DNA from: Mycolicibacterium komossense
GTDB lineage: Bacteria > Actinomycetota > Actinomycetes > Mycobacteriales > Mycobacteriaceae
NCBI RefSeq assembly: GCF_025822605.1
Contig: NZ_JACKTY010000028.1
Coordinates: 479,264 to 543,263 of the forward strand
Reading direction: 5' to 3'
DNA length: 64,000 nucleotides
Shown here: piece after piece, positions 25,401 through 34,276 of the stretch
Layout: each line of letters begins with the position of its first letter
Position numbering within the stretch: position 1 is the first letter of the stretch
Notes under the pieces: model-generated
The model's database searches: none
Told to the model about the DNA's origin: nothing
Seen by the model: only the letters and a program-made list of their open reading frames with translations
Made by a program: the position numbers and the translations under genes

Positions 25401-28400
25401 TCACTGGAGCACGGTACGCACCCGGCGCAGATCGAGGATGCCGGGCGCGCCCACATCCGTGGACAGTCTGGCCTGCCTCTCGCGGATCTCGGCCAGATCG
25501 ATCGGCCCCGGGGTGAAACCCGTCGCCTCGAATCGGCGGCCTCGCCGCGACTCGGCTTCGACGGCGTTGACCGGTGGCGTCTCGTAAGCCAGGCCACCGG
25601 GATGGGAGACGTGATACGTGCATCCACCGCGTGAGGTGCCGGTGGACAGGTCGACCAGCTCGAACCGCAGCGGGCCGTCGACGGTGATCGTCGGGTGCAG
25701 CGCACTCGGAGGCTGCCAAGCCCGGAAACGCACGCCACCGACCTGGATGTCGGCCTTGTTCGTTGCCAACAGTGGGATCGGCTGGTCGTTGCACAACACC
25801 ACGAAGCGGTGCCGGTCGGCGCCGATGATCCGCACCTGAATCCGTTCCACCGACGAGTCGACGTACCGCGCGGTGCCCCCGGCCGTGGACTCCTCACCCA
25901 GCACATTCCACGGTTCGATCGCGCCACGAAGCTCGATCTCCACCCCGTCGAACACCGCGGTGCCGATCCGCGGGAAACGGAACTCCGTAAACGGATCGAG
26001 CCAGCTGGTGTCGAAATCGATGCCGTGTGCCCGCAGATCGGCGGCGACGTCGGCGATGTCGTTGATGAGGAAGTGGGGCAACAGGTACCGACCGTGCAGG
26101 TTCGCGTCGTGTCGGATCAGCGGTGCCCGCAGCGGCTCGTTCCAGAACCAGGAGACCAGCGACCGGACCAGCAGCGACTGCACCATCGCCATCTGGAAGT
26201 GCGGCGGCATCTCGAAGCCACGCAGCTCGAGCAGGCCGAGCCGCCCGCGGGCGCTGTCGGGGCTGTAGAGCTTATCGATGCAGAATTCGGCCCGGTGCGT
26301 GTTACCGGTGATATCGGTCAGCAGATGCCGCAGCGCGCGGTCAGTGATCCACGGTTTCGCTGACCCTTCGGTACCGGCCAGTCTGGCGATCTCGGCGAAG
26401 GCGATCTCCAGCTCGTAGAGCGACTCGGGCCGGCCCTCGTCGACTCGGGGGGCCTGCGAGGTGGTGCCGATGAACCGCCCGGCGAACAGGTAGGACAGCG
26501 AGGGATGCCGCTGCCAGTAGGTCAGCAGCGAGACCAGCAGGTCGGGTCGACGCAGCATCGGCGAGTCCGCCGGCGTCGTCCCACCGAGGGTGATGTGGTT
26601 GCCGCCGCCGGTACCGCCGTGGGTGCCGTCCACGTCGAAGGATTCGGTGGACAACCGCGACAGCCGGGCCTGTTCGTAGAGCGTCTCCAGCTGTTCCTTC
26701 TGCTCGACGAAACTCTTCGTCGGCGCGACGTTGACCTCGATGACACCCGGGTCGGGGGTCACCGACATCGACGTCAGCCGCGGGTCGGACGGCGGTCCGT
26801 AACCCTCGACCACCAGTGGGCAGTCGATCTTGGCGGCCGCGGCCTCGATGCGGGCGACGAGGTCGACGAAGTGGTCGAGCTCCTCGGTGGGTGGCAGGAA
26901 GACGTACAGAAGGCCGTCCCGGATCTCGGCCACCATCGCCGTCGGTGGCGCGGTCTCGTCCACTTCGACGACAGCCTCGACCGCTTCGGGCTTGGTTCGC
27001 AGACCACCCCGGGATAGCAGCGGGTCGGCTTGGTACGTCCGTTGCGGCGGGTGCCAGCTGATCGAGTTCAGGGGCAGCCGCAGCCCGGCCGGCGAATCGC
27101 CGTCGAGCAGGACGATGCGGCCGCGACGCAGCTGCCAGTCCGCACTGGCCCAGCCGAGCTCGTCGTCGCGACGGTGCAGCGGCAGGACATACGCGGCGGC
27201 CTCCGCCACGGAATTCTCCAGCCGGGCCAGCAGCGCCGCCCTGGCGTCGGGGGTGTCTTCGGTCAGGTCGTCCTCGGGAGCCGGGGGGTCGCCCGCGGGC
27301 AGCCGGACGGCATTGGCCAACCGACTCAGCGCATCCTCGTACGCAGGCCGGACCTGGGTCAGCGGCAGCCCGAGTCCGTCGGCGATCGCCGCCAGAAGCT
27401 GCGCCGGAGCATCCGGCGCGATGGAGGCCGTGTTCGGCTGAGTGGGCCAGGGATCGGCCAGCAACTCGGGGTTGGTCCACAAGGGTTCGCCGTCGGCCCG
27501 CCAGAACAGCCCGATCTGCCAGCGCGGCAGGGGTTCGCCCGGGTACCACTTGCCTTGGCTGCGCTGCACCAGGCCCTGCGGCGCCCAGATCTTCTTGAGC
27601 CGACCGGCCAGCACCGAGGCCCGTTCACGCTTGTGGGGGCCGTCAGCGTCGGTGGTCCATTCCGGGTCGACCTGATTGTCGATCGAGACGAATGTCGGTT
27701 CACCACCCACCGTCAACCGGACATCGGCGGCGGTCAGACGTTGATCGACCTTGGCGCCCAGTGCGGTGATGTCAGCCCAGGCGTCATCGGTGTAGGGCAG
27801 CGTGACGCGGGGATCCTCGTGCACACGGGTGACGGTGTTCGAAAAATCGAGCACCGTCTCGGCTTTGTCCGTCGCACCGCTGATCGGCGCCGACGAAGCG
27901 GGGTGCGGGGTGGCCGAGAGTGGGATGTGCCCCTCGCCTGCGAACAGTCCCGACGTCGGATCCATCCCGATCCAGCCCGCACCCGGAACGTAGACCTCGG
28001 TCCAGGCATGCAGATCGGTGAAGTCGGCCGCTGGCCCGGAGGGCCCGTCGAGAGCCTTGACATCGCTGGTCAGCTGCACCAAATAGCCGGAGACGAATCG
28101 GGCAGCCAGCCCCATTTGGCGCAGGATCGAGACCAGCAGCCACGCCGAATCCCGGCAGGACCCGATCCCGGTGCGCAAGGTGAAGTCCGGTGTCTGGACG
28201 CCGGGTTCCATCCGCAGGCTGTATCCGACGTCGGTGTTCACCGCGTGGTTCAGCGCGACGAGGAAGTCGATGGTCCGCATGCCGGGGCGGGTGTGGAAAT
28301 TGCGCACCCATTCTTGGACCAGCCCACCGGGCCCTGATCCCTCACCGTCCTCGTCGACCGGACGCAGGTATGGCTTCAGGTCTTCCAGCAGGGCCTTTGG

Positions 28401-28718
28401 GTACTCCCAACCGATCTGCTCGGCCCATTCCTCGATGAAGAAGTCGAACGGGTTGATCACCTTCAGATCGGCGATCAGCCCCACGGTGATCGTCAGGCTG
28501 CGGGTGCGGTTGGGGAAAACCAGCCGGGCCAGGAAGTTACCGAAAGCATCCTGCTGCCAGTTGATGAAGTGGTCGGCCGGTTCGATCTCTAGCGAATAAG
28601 CCTCGATGGGAGTGCGGGAGTGTGGAGCGGGCCGCAACCTGACCACATGCGGGTACACCTCAACCAAGCGGTCGAACGTGTAGCTGGTGCGATGCTCCAG
28701 CGCCACTTTGATTCCCAT
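25401..28718 (-). CDS. Giant transglutaminase-DUF2126 protein
   Basis: A protein of 1105 residues. It starts with a transglutaminase N domain (VALEHRTSYTFDRLVEVYPHVVRLRPAPH) and core with the catalytic Cys in GIGSCRDSAWLLVSILRQMGLAARFVSGYL (about 170), His in DLHAWTEVYVPGAGWIGMDPTSGL. The remaining 800 residues are the DUF2126 domain, with LRVGGEPTF-like VRLTVGGEPTFVS, GGNHITLGG, and HEAN-like HDANLHGRYLLPHFL. The in-frame GTG/ATG codons further upstream lack a better ribosome site; MGIKVALEHRTSY is the usual family start. It is the first gene of the four-gene minus-strand operon, 101 bases before the ATP-grasp gene. I recall Rv2566 as its likely counterpart. Activity is unproven. Confidence 0.85.
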   Translation of the reverse strand: MGIKVALEHRTSYTFDRLVEVYPHVVRLRPAPHSRTPIEAYSLEIEPADHFINWQQDAFGNFLARLVFPNRTRSLTITVGLIADLKVINPFDFFIEEWAEQIGWEYPKALLEDLKPYLRPVDEDGEGSGPGGLVQEWVRNFHTRPGMRTIDFLVALNHAVNTDVGYSLRMEPGVQTPDFTLRTGIGSCRDSAWLLVSILRQMGLAARFVSGYLVQLTSDVKALDGPSGPAADFTDLHAWTEVYVPGAGWIGMDPTSGLFAGEGHIPLSATPHPASSAPISGATDKAETVLDFSNTVTRVHEDPRVTLPYTDDAWADITALGAKVDQRLTAADVRLTVGGEPTFVSIDNQVDPEWTTDADGPHKRERASVLAGRLKKIWAPQGLVQRSQGKWYPGEPLPRWQIGLFWRADGEPLWTNPELLADPWPTQPNTASIAPDAPAQLLAAIADGLGLPLTQVRPAYEDALSRLANAVRLPAGDPPAPEDDLTEDTPDARAALLARLENSVAEAAAYVLPLHRRDDELGWASADWQLRRGRIVLLDGDSPAGLRLPLNSISWHPPQRTYQADPLLSRGGLRTKPEAVEAVVEVDETAPPTAMVAEIRDGLLYVFLPPTEELDHFVDLVARIEAAAAKIDCPLVVEGYGPPSDPRLTSMSVTPDPGVIEVNVAPTKSFVEQKEQLETLYEQARLSRLSTESFDVDGTHGGTGGGNHITLGGTTPADSPMLRRPDLLVSLLTYWQRHPSLSYLFAGRFIGTTSQAPRVDEGRPESLYELEIAFAEIARLAGTEGSAKPWITDRALRHLLTDITGNTHRAEFCIDKLYSPDSARGRLGLLELRGFEMPPHFQMAMVQSLLVRSLVSWFWNEPLRAPLIRHDANLHGRYLLPHFLINDIADVAADLRAHGIDFDTSWLDPFTEFRFPRIGTAVFDGVEIELRGAIEPWNVLGEESTAGGTARYVDSSVERIQVRIIGADRHRFVVLCNDQPIPLLATNKADIQVGGVRFRAWQPPSALHPTITVDGPLRFELVDLSTGTSRGGCTYHVSHPGGLAYETPPVNAVEAESRRGRRFEATGFTPGPIDLAEIRERQARLSTDVGAPGILDLRRVRTVLQ

Positions 28719-28917
28719 AGCGAAGATCCCATCACAACCGGCACGCAATCGCATTGCGCGAGTTCAGCGCCATCCCGCGTTACCGGAGCGCGCGCGGCGC
28801 GGAACAGGGTTCACGACCCGCTCCACGCCGCGGCTGGACCGGTCGAACCGGACCGGGCGGCTCGGATCTGTCAGATTTGGCCCGCCCTCGAATCCAGGCC
28901 GTCGCGCACGCCGGGCG

Positions 28918-29406
28918 TCACTGCCCCTCGGGCCGGCTGCGTCGGACCACTCGGACACCGAGCTCGTCGGGCGGCACGGAATGACCCTTCTCGCAGCGGA
29001 TTTCAACGGATGCGTCCGCGCCGCAGTCCAGATGGGTAAGCCGCAGCCGGGTGTTGTTGGGCAGATGGTTTCGGCCCCACTCGAACATCGCCCACACCAC
29101 CGGCATGAAATCCCGGCCCGCGTCGGTGAGCACATACTCGTCTCGGACCCGCTGACCAGGCTCCTGATAGGGGCGTTTCTGCAGCATGCCGGCCGAGACG
29201 AGTTCGGAAAGGCGTGCCGAGGTCGCGGCCTTGGTGATTCCGACGCGACGGGCGAAATCGTCGAAGCGGGTGGTGCCGTAATAGGCCTCCCGCATGATCA
29301 GCATCGCCGACTTGGTCCCCGCCACCGCCATCGTCTTCTCGATCGGGCACTCCCCTATTGCCGACCATGCGTCACGGTCGGCCAGGGGGCCCAGGAGCAC
29401 CGCCAT
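28918..29406 (-). CDS. HxlR-family winged-helix regulator
   Basis: A protein of 162 residues with the HxlR pattern: CPIEKTMAVAGTKSAMLIMREAYYGTTRFDDFARRVGITKAATSARLSELVSAGML (about 25-80), followed by the wing RVRDEYVLTDAGRDFMPVVWAM. HxlR proteins often sense electrophiles or aldehydes through a Cys; one is present at CPIEK. ATG at 29406 is preceded by GAGGA eight bases upstream; GTG (29421) and ATG (29415) are alternatives. It is divergent from a thiolase gene, with two inverted repeats in the 97-base spacer. It probably controls itself and the thiolase. Confidence 0.82.
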   Translation of the reverse strand: MAVLLGPLADRDAWSAIGECPIEKTMAVAGTKSAMLIMREAYYGTTRFDDFARRVGITKAATSARLSELVSAGMLQKRPYQEPGQRVRDEYVLTDAGRDFMPVVWAMFEWGRNHLPNNTRLRLTHLDCGADASVEIRCEKGHSVPPDELGVRVVRRSRPEGQ

Positions 29407-29426
29407 AGGAATCATCCTCACTACTG

Positions 29427-29439
29427 AGTTGTTTCAACT
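29427..29439. promoter_or_regulatory. Inverted repeat, candidate HxlR operator
   Basis: AGTTG-TTT-CAACT, a perfect 5-3-5 inverted repeat, 21 bases upstream of the HxlR gene start and inside the divergent spacer with the thiolase gene. Confidence 0.5.
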
Positions 29440-29440
29440 A

Positions 29441-29464
29441 TACCCAGGTGTCACAATCTGGGTA
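29441..29464. promoter_or_regulatory. Second inverted repeat in the HxlR-thiolase spacer
   Basis: TACCCAG (29441-29447) and CTGGGTA (29458-29464) are perfect complements around ten bases. It lies 39 bases before the thiolase start. It may be a second operator or part of the thiolase promoter. Confidence 0.4.
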
Positions 29465-29503
29465 CATATCAGTTTACTCAGCGGTGAGATTCAGGAGGAA
29501 ATA

Positions 29504-30688
29504 ATGACCGGATACTCGGACCGGGATGCAGTGATCATCGGGGCCGTCCGCACCCCGGTAGGCAAAGGCAAAGCCAACGGTGCCTTACACGACGTCCTGC
29601 CCGCAGATCTACTGGCCCACAGTCTGCGCGAGATCGTTGCCCGCACAGGGATCGATCCGGGCCGGGTCGACGACGTCATCGCCGGGGCCGTCACCCAGGT
29701 GGGCGACCAGGCGGTCAACATCGCGCGCAACGCGCTGCTCGGCGCCGGCTTCCCCGAGACCGTGCCCGGCACCACCGTCGACCGCCAGTGCGGCAGCAGC
29801 CAGCAGGCCATCAGCTTCGCCGCCCAGGGCGTCCTCGCCGGGGCCTACGACATCGTGATCGCCGCCGGCGTGGAGTCGATGAGCCGGGTGCCGATGGGCA
29901 GCTCGGTATTACCGGGCAGCAACCCGTTCGGCGCCGGCATGGCGCAGCGCTATCCCGAGGGTCTGGTGGCCCAGGGCATCAGCGCCGAACTGATCGCCGC
30001 GAAATGGAACCTGTCGCGCACCGAACTCGACGAATTTTCCGCAAGCAGCCATGAGAAGGCGGCCCGCGCCACCAAGGACGGCTTGTTCGACAATGAGCTC
30101 GCCCCGATCGCCGGACTCTCGACCGACGAGATCATCCGCCCGGGCACGACGGTGGAGACGTTGGCCGGTCTGCGGCCCGCGTTCTACAACGAGAGCTTCA
30201 AAGAGCGCTTCCCGCAGATAAATTGGGAGATCACACCGGGCAACTCGTCGCCGCTGTCCGATGGCAGCGCCGCGGTGATGATCACCAGCGGCGCGGTCGC
30301 CAAACGCCTCGGCCTCAAGCCGCTGGCCCGGATTCACACCACGACCGTGGTGGGATCGGACCCGCTGTACATGCTGACCGGCGTCATTCCGGCGACCGAG
30401 AAGGTGCTGGCCCGCGCCGGGTTGTCACTGCCGGATATCGACCTGTTCGAGGTCAACGAGGCTTTCGCGCCGGTGGTGCTGGCCTGGGCCAAGGACACCG
30501 GCGCCGACCTGGCGCGCACGAACGTCAACGGCGGTGCGATCGCGATCGGCCACCCGCTCGGCGCCAGCGGTGCCCGCATCATGACGACGTTGGTCAACGC
30601 GTTGGAGCAGCGCGGCGGTCGTTACGGGCTGCAGACGATGTGCGAGGGCGGCGGCATGGCCAACGCAACGATCATCGAACGGTTGTAG
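29504..30688 (+). CDS. Thiolase (acetyl-CoA acyltransferase)
   Basis: A protein of 394 residues, full family length. The acyl-accepting Cys96 lies in VDRQCGSSQQA; the C-terminus has NVNGGAIAIGHPLGASGARI (His about 351) and MCEGGGMANATIIERL with the second catalytic Cys. It exchanges acyl groups between CoA thioesters in beta-oxidation or condenses acetyl-CoA. AGGAGG stands six bases before the ATG. It is alone on its strand, divergent from the HxlR regulator that presumably governs it. No hydratase or dehydrogenase partner is adjacent. Confidence 0.9.
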   Translation: MTGYSDRDAVIIGAVRTPVGKGKANGALHDVLPADLLAHSLREIVARTGIDPGRVDDVIAGAVTQVGDQAVNIARNALLGAGFPETVPGTTVDRQCGSSQQAISFAAQGVLAGAYDIVIAAGVESMSRVPMGSSVLPGSNPFGAGMAQRYPEGLVAQGISAELIAAKWNLSRTELDEFSASSHEKAARATKDGLFDNELAPIAGLSTDEIIRPGTTVETLAGLRPAFYNESFKERFPQINWEITPGNSSPLSDGSAAVMITSGAVAKRLGLKPLARIHTTTVVGSDPLYMLTGVIPATEKVLARAGLSLPDIDLFEVNEAFAPVVLAWAKDTGADLARTNVNGGAIAIGHPLGASGARIMTTLVNALEQRGGRYGLQTMCEGGGMANATIIERL

Positions 30689-30714
30689 CCGCCCAACCAA
30701 CCTCGAGTAGGCAC

Positions 30715-30746
30715 GAACTGGCCGTCCCCACCGGGACGTCCAGTTC
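30715..30746. terminator. Hairpin between thiolase and the convergent oxidoreductase gene
   Basis: GAACTGGcCGTCCC (30715-30728) pairs with GGGACGtCCAGTTC (30733-30746), one mismatch, CACC loop. It lies 26 bases after the thiolase stop in a 182-base convergent spacer that otherwise shows nothing. Confidence 0.65.
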
Positions 30747-30870
30747 AGTGTCTGCGGAGTGGTACTGCAATACCATTTCTGACGCAATCGTGACGCCACG
30801 TCCCGCCAGGCCGGACAGCGGACAAGGCCCGAGCCGCACCGAAACTGGTGGCAACAGCTGTTCCGGCGAC

Positions 30871-31320
30871 CTACGCCCGGGTCAGTTCGAACAGCGGGAT
30901 GACCCGGCTGGTCTTGGCCTGGTAGTCGGCGAAGACAGGCACGACGTCGATGATCTTGGCGTACATCGCCTCCCGCTCCCCGGCGGGAAGTTCGCGCGCG
31001 GTCACATCGTAGGTGTCGGACCCGATCTCGACGTGCGCCCGCGCATCGGCGCGCAGGTTGTGCACCCAGGCCGGATTGCGATCGGCACCGGCGTACGACC
31101 CGAAGATGATCATCTTCCCGTCGATCCACTTGTAAGCCAGCGGCGACAACCGTGACTCGCCGGACTTCGCCCCCGTCGTGTGCAGAATCAGCAGGGTGCC
31201 ACCCTCGAAGGGGCCACCGACTTTGCCACCATTGGCGCGGAATTCCTCGACGATAGTGCGGTTGAAGTCGGTGAGCGCGGCGACGTCGGAGGCGAGTTTG
31301 CTCTTGTCGATTTCGGTCAT
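30871..31320 (-). CDS. Deazaflavin (F420)-dependent nitroreductase-family protein (Ddn-like)
   Basis: A protein of 149 residues. The pattern GTLLILHTTGAKSGESRLSPLAYKWIDGKMIIFGSYAGADRNPAWVHNLRADARAHVEIG is that of the Ddn/F420-dependent quinone reductase family (split beta-barrel, TTGxKSGxxR for the cofactor). The reaction is reduction of a quinone or other acceptor with F420H2. It is common in multiple copies in mycobacteria. ATG at 31320 is chosen; a TTG four codons upstream is the alternative. It is divergent from the VOC gene and convergent with the thiolase gene. Confidence 0.85.
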   Translation of the reverse strand: MTEIDKSKLASDVAALTDFNRTIVEEFRANGGKVGGPFEGGTLLILHTTGAKSGESRLSPLAYKWIDGKMIIFGSYAGADRNPAWVHNLRADARAHVEIGSDTYDVTARELPAGEREAMYAKIIDVVPVFADYQAKTSRVIPLFELTRA

Positions 31321-31429
31321 GTCGTCGGTCAAGACCCTTCGGGTTGGCTTCTCTTCCCCATACTTGGGTTGTGGTCCAGCTTATGCGGCCGGACTTCTCC
31401 CATCCTTGGACGATTCTTGGAAGGTACCC

Positions 31430-31864
31430 ATGACCTCGGAGCTCGACTCCCCCATCCCCCGTTTCCATCTGGCAGTGCCTGTCGACGATCTCCAGGCGGC
31501 GCGGCATTTCTACGGCGACTTACTGGGTTGCGCGCGGGGCCGTAGCGCAGACACTTGGGTGGACTGGAATCTGTACGGCCACCAGCTGGTCACTCACCTC
31601 GTCGCCGACCCGCCCGCTCGTGCGCACAATCCGGTCGACGGACACGACGTTCCGGTACCGCATTTCGGCCTGATCCTGACGGTGCCCACGTTTCACGATC
31701 TCGCGACGCGACTGCAGTCCGCGCAAGTGCAATTCGCGATCGAACCGTACGTGCGGTTCGAAGGACAGACCGGCGAACAGTGGACGATGTTTCTCTACGA
31801 TTCGGCGGGAAATGCCTTGGAGTTCAAGGCATTTGCCGATGACAGCCAGGTGTTCGCCACCTAG
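31430..31864 (+). CDS. VOC-family (glyoxalase/dioxygenase superfamily) protein
   Basis: A protein of 144 residues. It starts with RFHLAVPVDDLQAARHFYGDLLGC, the usual first beta-alpha unit with a metal-ligand His, and ends with WTMFLYDSAGNALEFKAF with the Glu ligand position, the two halves of a vicinal-oxygen-chelate fold. GGAAGG precedes the ATG. The substrate is not apparent. Its stop overlaps the stop of the convergent thioesterase gene in the palindrome CTAG. Confidence 0.8.
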   Translation: MTSELDSPIPRFHLAVPVDDLQAARHFYGDLLGCARGRSADTWVDWNLYGHQLVTHLVADPPARAHNPVDGHDVPVPHFGLILTVPTFHDLATRLQSAQVQFAIEPYVRFEGQTGEQWTMFLYDSAGNALEFKAFADDSQVFAT

Positions 31865-32274
31865 GCCGAAGCCGGCAACACCGCCTGGGTCTGTGTCACC
31901 CGTGCCACCCGTTTGCCGCGGTCATCGATCAGGTCCGTCTGTACGACTATCGTCATCCGCCCCACATGCAGCGGTGTGCACGTCGCAGCCACCACGCCGC
32001 CGCGGACCCCACGGAAGAAGTTCGTCTTCGACTCGATGGTAGAAGTGCCGGCATCCGGCGGCAGATTCAGGAAGGCACACACCGCACCGATGGTGTCGGC
32101 GAACGCCATCAACACACCGCCGTGCAACAGCCCGCCCGTCGTGCAACGGTCCGCAGCCCAGGCCATCGAACCCGTGACGCACGCCGCGTCGGCGTGGTCG
32201 ATGGTGATGCCGAGCGTCGCTGCCAGCGGCATCTTCGCCGCGAAGTCCGTAGCCTCAGCATCAGGTGTCGTCAT
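31861..32274 (-). CDS. Hotdog-fold PaaI-type thioesterase
   Basis: A protein of 137 residues of the PaaI/YbgC group: ATLGITIDHADAACVTGSMAWAADRCTTGGLLHGGVLMAFADTIGA, with the conserved HGG(V/A) after a turn and a following helix, then TSTIESKTNFFRGVRGG and RMTIVVQTDLIDDRGKRVARVTQTQAVL. It hydrolyses acyl- or aryl-CoA thioesters. ATG at 32274 is chosen over a GTG six codons upstream. The gene is convergent with the VOC gene by a shared CTAG. The substrate is unknown. Confidence 0.82.
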   Translation of the reverse strand: MTTPDAEATDFAAKMPLAATLGITIDHADAACVTGSMAWAADRCTTGGLLHGGVLMAFADTIGAVCAFLNLPPDAGTSTIESKTNFFRGVRGGVVAATCTPLHVGRMTIVVQTDLIDDRGKRVARVTQTQAVLPASA

Positions 32275-32313
32275 CGGGTCAGCGTTACGCACCGCGGCGC
32301 GTAAGGCGACTAC

Positions 32314-33255
32314 CTAGGACGTAATGGCCGAGAATCCGGCCGCGAGCTCATACACCCGACGTCGCTCCTCATGGCCGCTCAGCAGCGGCATCAACACCAG
32401 ATCGGTCGCCCCGGCATCTACGTACCGCGCCAGCCCGCGGGCGACGTCTTCGGCAGTCCCGATCAGAGCGAGGTCGACCACGCTGTCCACTCCCTCGCGG
32501 GCGTTGACGCGTTGGTACGACGGCACCTGGTCGTAGATGGCCATGGTCTCGACGGCGACCGCACGGGCAGCGTCGGCGCCCTCGCTGCCGTCCGTCACCG
32601 CGACGCTGACCAGACCGAACACCCGCGGGGCCGGCCGACCCACATCGGCCGCGGCCTTGCCGATGGTCGGAACGACGAACTCCTCGAGCGTGCGTGGGCC
32701 GGCGTAGGGCAGGGTGCCGTCGGCCAGCTCGCCGGTCACCTGCAGGGTCTGCGGGCCCATCGCGGCGACGTAGAGCGGGTAAGGCGCTGCGGACGGCAAC
32801 GCGACCGGCATGACGTGTGGGTCCACTGCGGTGATGTGGGTGCCGCGGAACTCGACGGTTCCGATGTCACGCACCGCCCGGAGTACGGTCAGGTACTCCC
32901 GAAGCCGTTGGGCGGCTTGACTGGTGGATATGCCGAAAGCCAGCCCTTCGAGTACGGCGACGCCCAGTCCGAGACCCAGGCTGAAGCGACCGTGGGCGGC
33001 GGACTGCGCGGTCTGCGCGGCGGCCGCCAGGATCAGCGGATGGCGAGGGTTGATGGGTACCACCGAGGTCCCGACTCCCAACCCGGGGACCATCGCGCCG
33101 ATCATCCCGGCGACCGCGATCGCGTCGAGGTCGAGTTGCTGTCCCAGCCACACCTGGCGCACACCGGCTTCGTACGCCAGTGCTGCCTGCGCCACGGCGT
33201 CGTCGACGACATGCTGGGCGGAACGATTCGGGGTCAGCAACACTCCAGTGGCCAT
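32314..33255 (-). CDS. LLM-class F420-dependent oxidoreductase
   Basis: A protein of 313 residues with the luciferase-like fold: AALAYEAGVRQVWLGQQLDLDAIAVAGMIGAMVPGLGVGTSVVPINPRHPLILAAAAQTAQSAAHGRFSLGLGLGV, the latter three blocks typical of F420-dependent members (mer/adf-like). Its terminal segment EDVARGLARYVDAGATDLVLMPLL completes the family pattern. ATG at 33255 has GGTGGAAG upstream, so the longer frame is not used. It is divergent from a LysR gene, which may regulate it. Substrate unknown. Confidence 0.83.
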   Translation of the reverse strand: MATGVLLTPNRSAQHVVDDAVAQAALAYEAGVRQVWLGQQLDLDAIAVAGMIGAMVPGLGVGTSVVPINPRHPLILAAAAQTAQSAAHGRFSLGLGLGVAVLEGLAFGISTSQAAQRLREYLTVLRAVRDIGTVEFRGTHITAVDPHVMPVALPSAAPYPLYVAAMGPQTLQVTGELADGTLPYAGPRTLEEFVVPTIGKAAADVGRPAPRVFGLVSVAVTDGSEGADAARAVAVETMAIYDQVPSYQRVNAREGVDSVVDLALIGTAEDVARGLARYVDAGATDLVLMPLLSGHEERRRVYELAAGFSAITS

Positions 33256-33349
33256 GCTTCCACCGTGCGGTCCACCGGGCCGACGCGTCCAACGCCTCTT
33301 TCGCATCGGTCCATGCCTGATGGGCATGAACGCACGCTAAGCTGGCCCG

Positions 33350-34276
33350 GTGCCCGATGCCGGGTCCGATTCTGGGCTGTCCCCCGTCGACCTCGACCTG
33401 CGCGTGGTGCGGTACTTCGTCGCCGTCGCCGAATACGGCCACTTCGGCCGGGCCGCGGCGGCGCTGCACATGACCCAGCCATCGCTGAGCAGACAGATCC
33501 GTGGGCTCGAAAAGCAGCTCGGTGCAATGCTTCTGCTGCGGACGTCGCAGGGCAGCCGGCTGACCGACCCGGGCCAGGCGTTCCTGATCCATGCCCGGAC
33601 GATGCTCGCCACCGCGGCTCGGGCCGCCGCGCACACCCGCGCCGCCGCGGCACCGCACACGATCACAATCGGATACACCACCAATCTCGTCATCGGAGCC
33701 GCCGTGCGTGAGCTGCGTCGACGTCATCCCGACGCCGAGGTAACCACCCGGCATCTGCCCTGGAACGGCGCCCACCCAGCGGTCACCGAGCACGTCGTTG
33801 ACATCGCACTCACCCGCCTGCCCACCCCTGCCGAGGGCGTCGAGATCGAGGTCATCTACCAGGAACCGAGGGCGCTGCTTTTGTCACGGGAGCACCGATT
33901 GGCATCACGCGACGACGTCGAACTCGCGGACATCGCCGACGAGATCATGCCGAGGGTGAGCGACCCTGTGTGGGATGCATTCTGGCGCATCGACCCTCGG
34001 CCGGATGGTCGACCCGCACCGGACGGGCCCGTCCTCGACGACGCAGCCGATTTGTTCGATTACCTCACCGCGGGCGATGCGGTGCTGATCGTGCCCGCCG
34101 ACAGTCGGGTTCCCGATCTGCAGCCAGAACTCACCACCATCCCGTTGCGAGACGTGAGCCCCGGCCAGGTGGCGTTGATGCACCGCACAGATGAATCCAG
34201 TTCCCTGGTCAGGGATTTCGGCGACTGCGCCAGGGAGCTCCTGGAGCCCGGGGAACCGAGCCCCCGCAGACGCTAG
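33350..34276 (+). CDS. LysR-family transcriptional regulator
   Basis: A protein of 308 residues. The N-terminal helix-turn-helix is [61 protein letters not shown] (about 18-77), followed by the two-lobed co-inducer domain ([17 protein letters not shown] ...). The start is GTG at 33350. It is divergent from the F420-type oxidoreductase gene (94-base spacer), a classical LysR arrangement. Its TAG stop shares CTAG with the aspS stop on the other strand. The inducer is unknown. Confidence 0.88.
   Translation: MPDAGSDSGLSPVDLDLRVVRYFVAVAEYGHFGRAAAALHMTQPSLSRQIRGLEKQLGAMLLLRTSQGSRLTDPGQAFLIHARTMLATAARAAAHTRAAAAPHTITIGYTTNLVIGAAVRELRRRHPDAEVTTRHLPWNGAHPAVTEHVVDIALTRLPTPAEGVEIEVIYQEPRALLLSREHRLASRDDVELADIADEIMPRVSDPVWDAFWRIDPRPDGRPAPDGPVLDDAADLFDYLTAGDAVLIVPADSRVPDLQPELTTIPLRDVSPGQVALMHRTDESSSLVRDFGDCARELLEPGEPSPRRR

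Noticed and set aside
27030..28337. A 435-codon open frame opposite the DUF2126 gene
   Set aside because: It is an Arg/Gly/Gln/Asp-rich shadow of a clear transglutaminase coding region.
32371..33711. A 446-codon frame spanning the LLM gene and LysR start
   Set aside because: It crosses the divergent promoter and two recognisable genes; composition is shadow-like.
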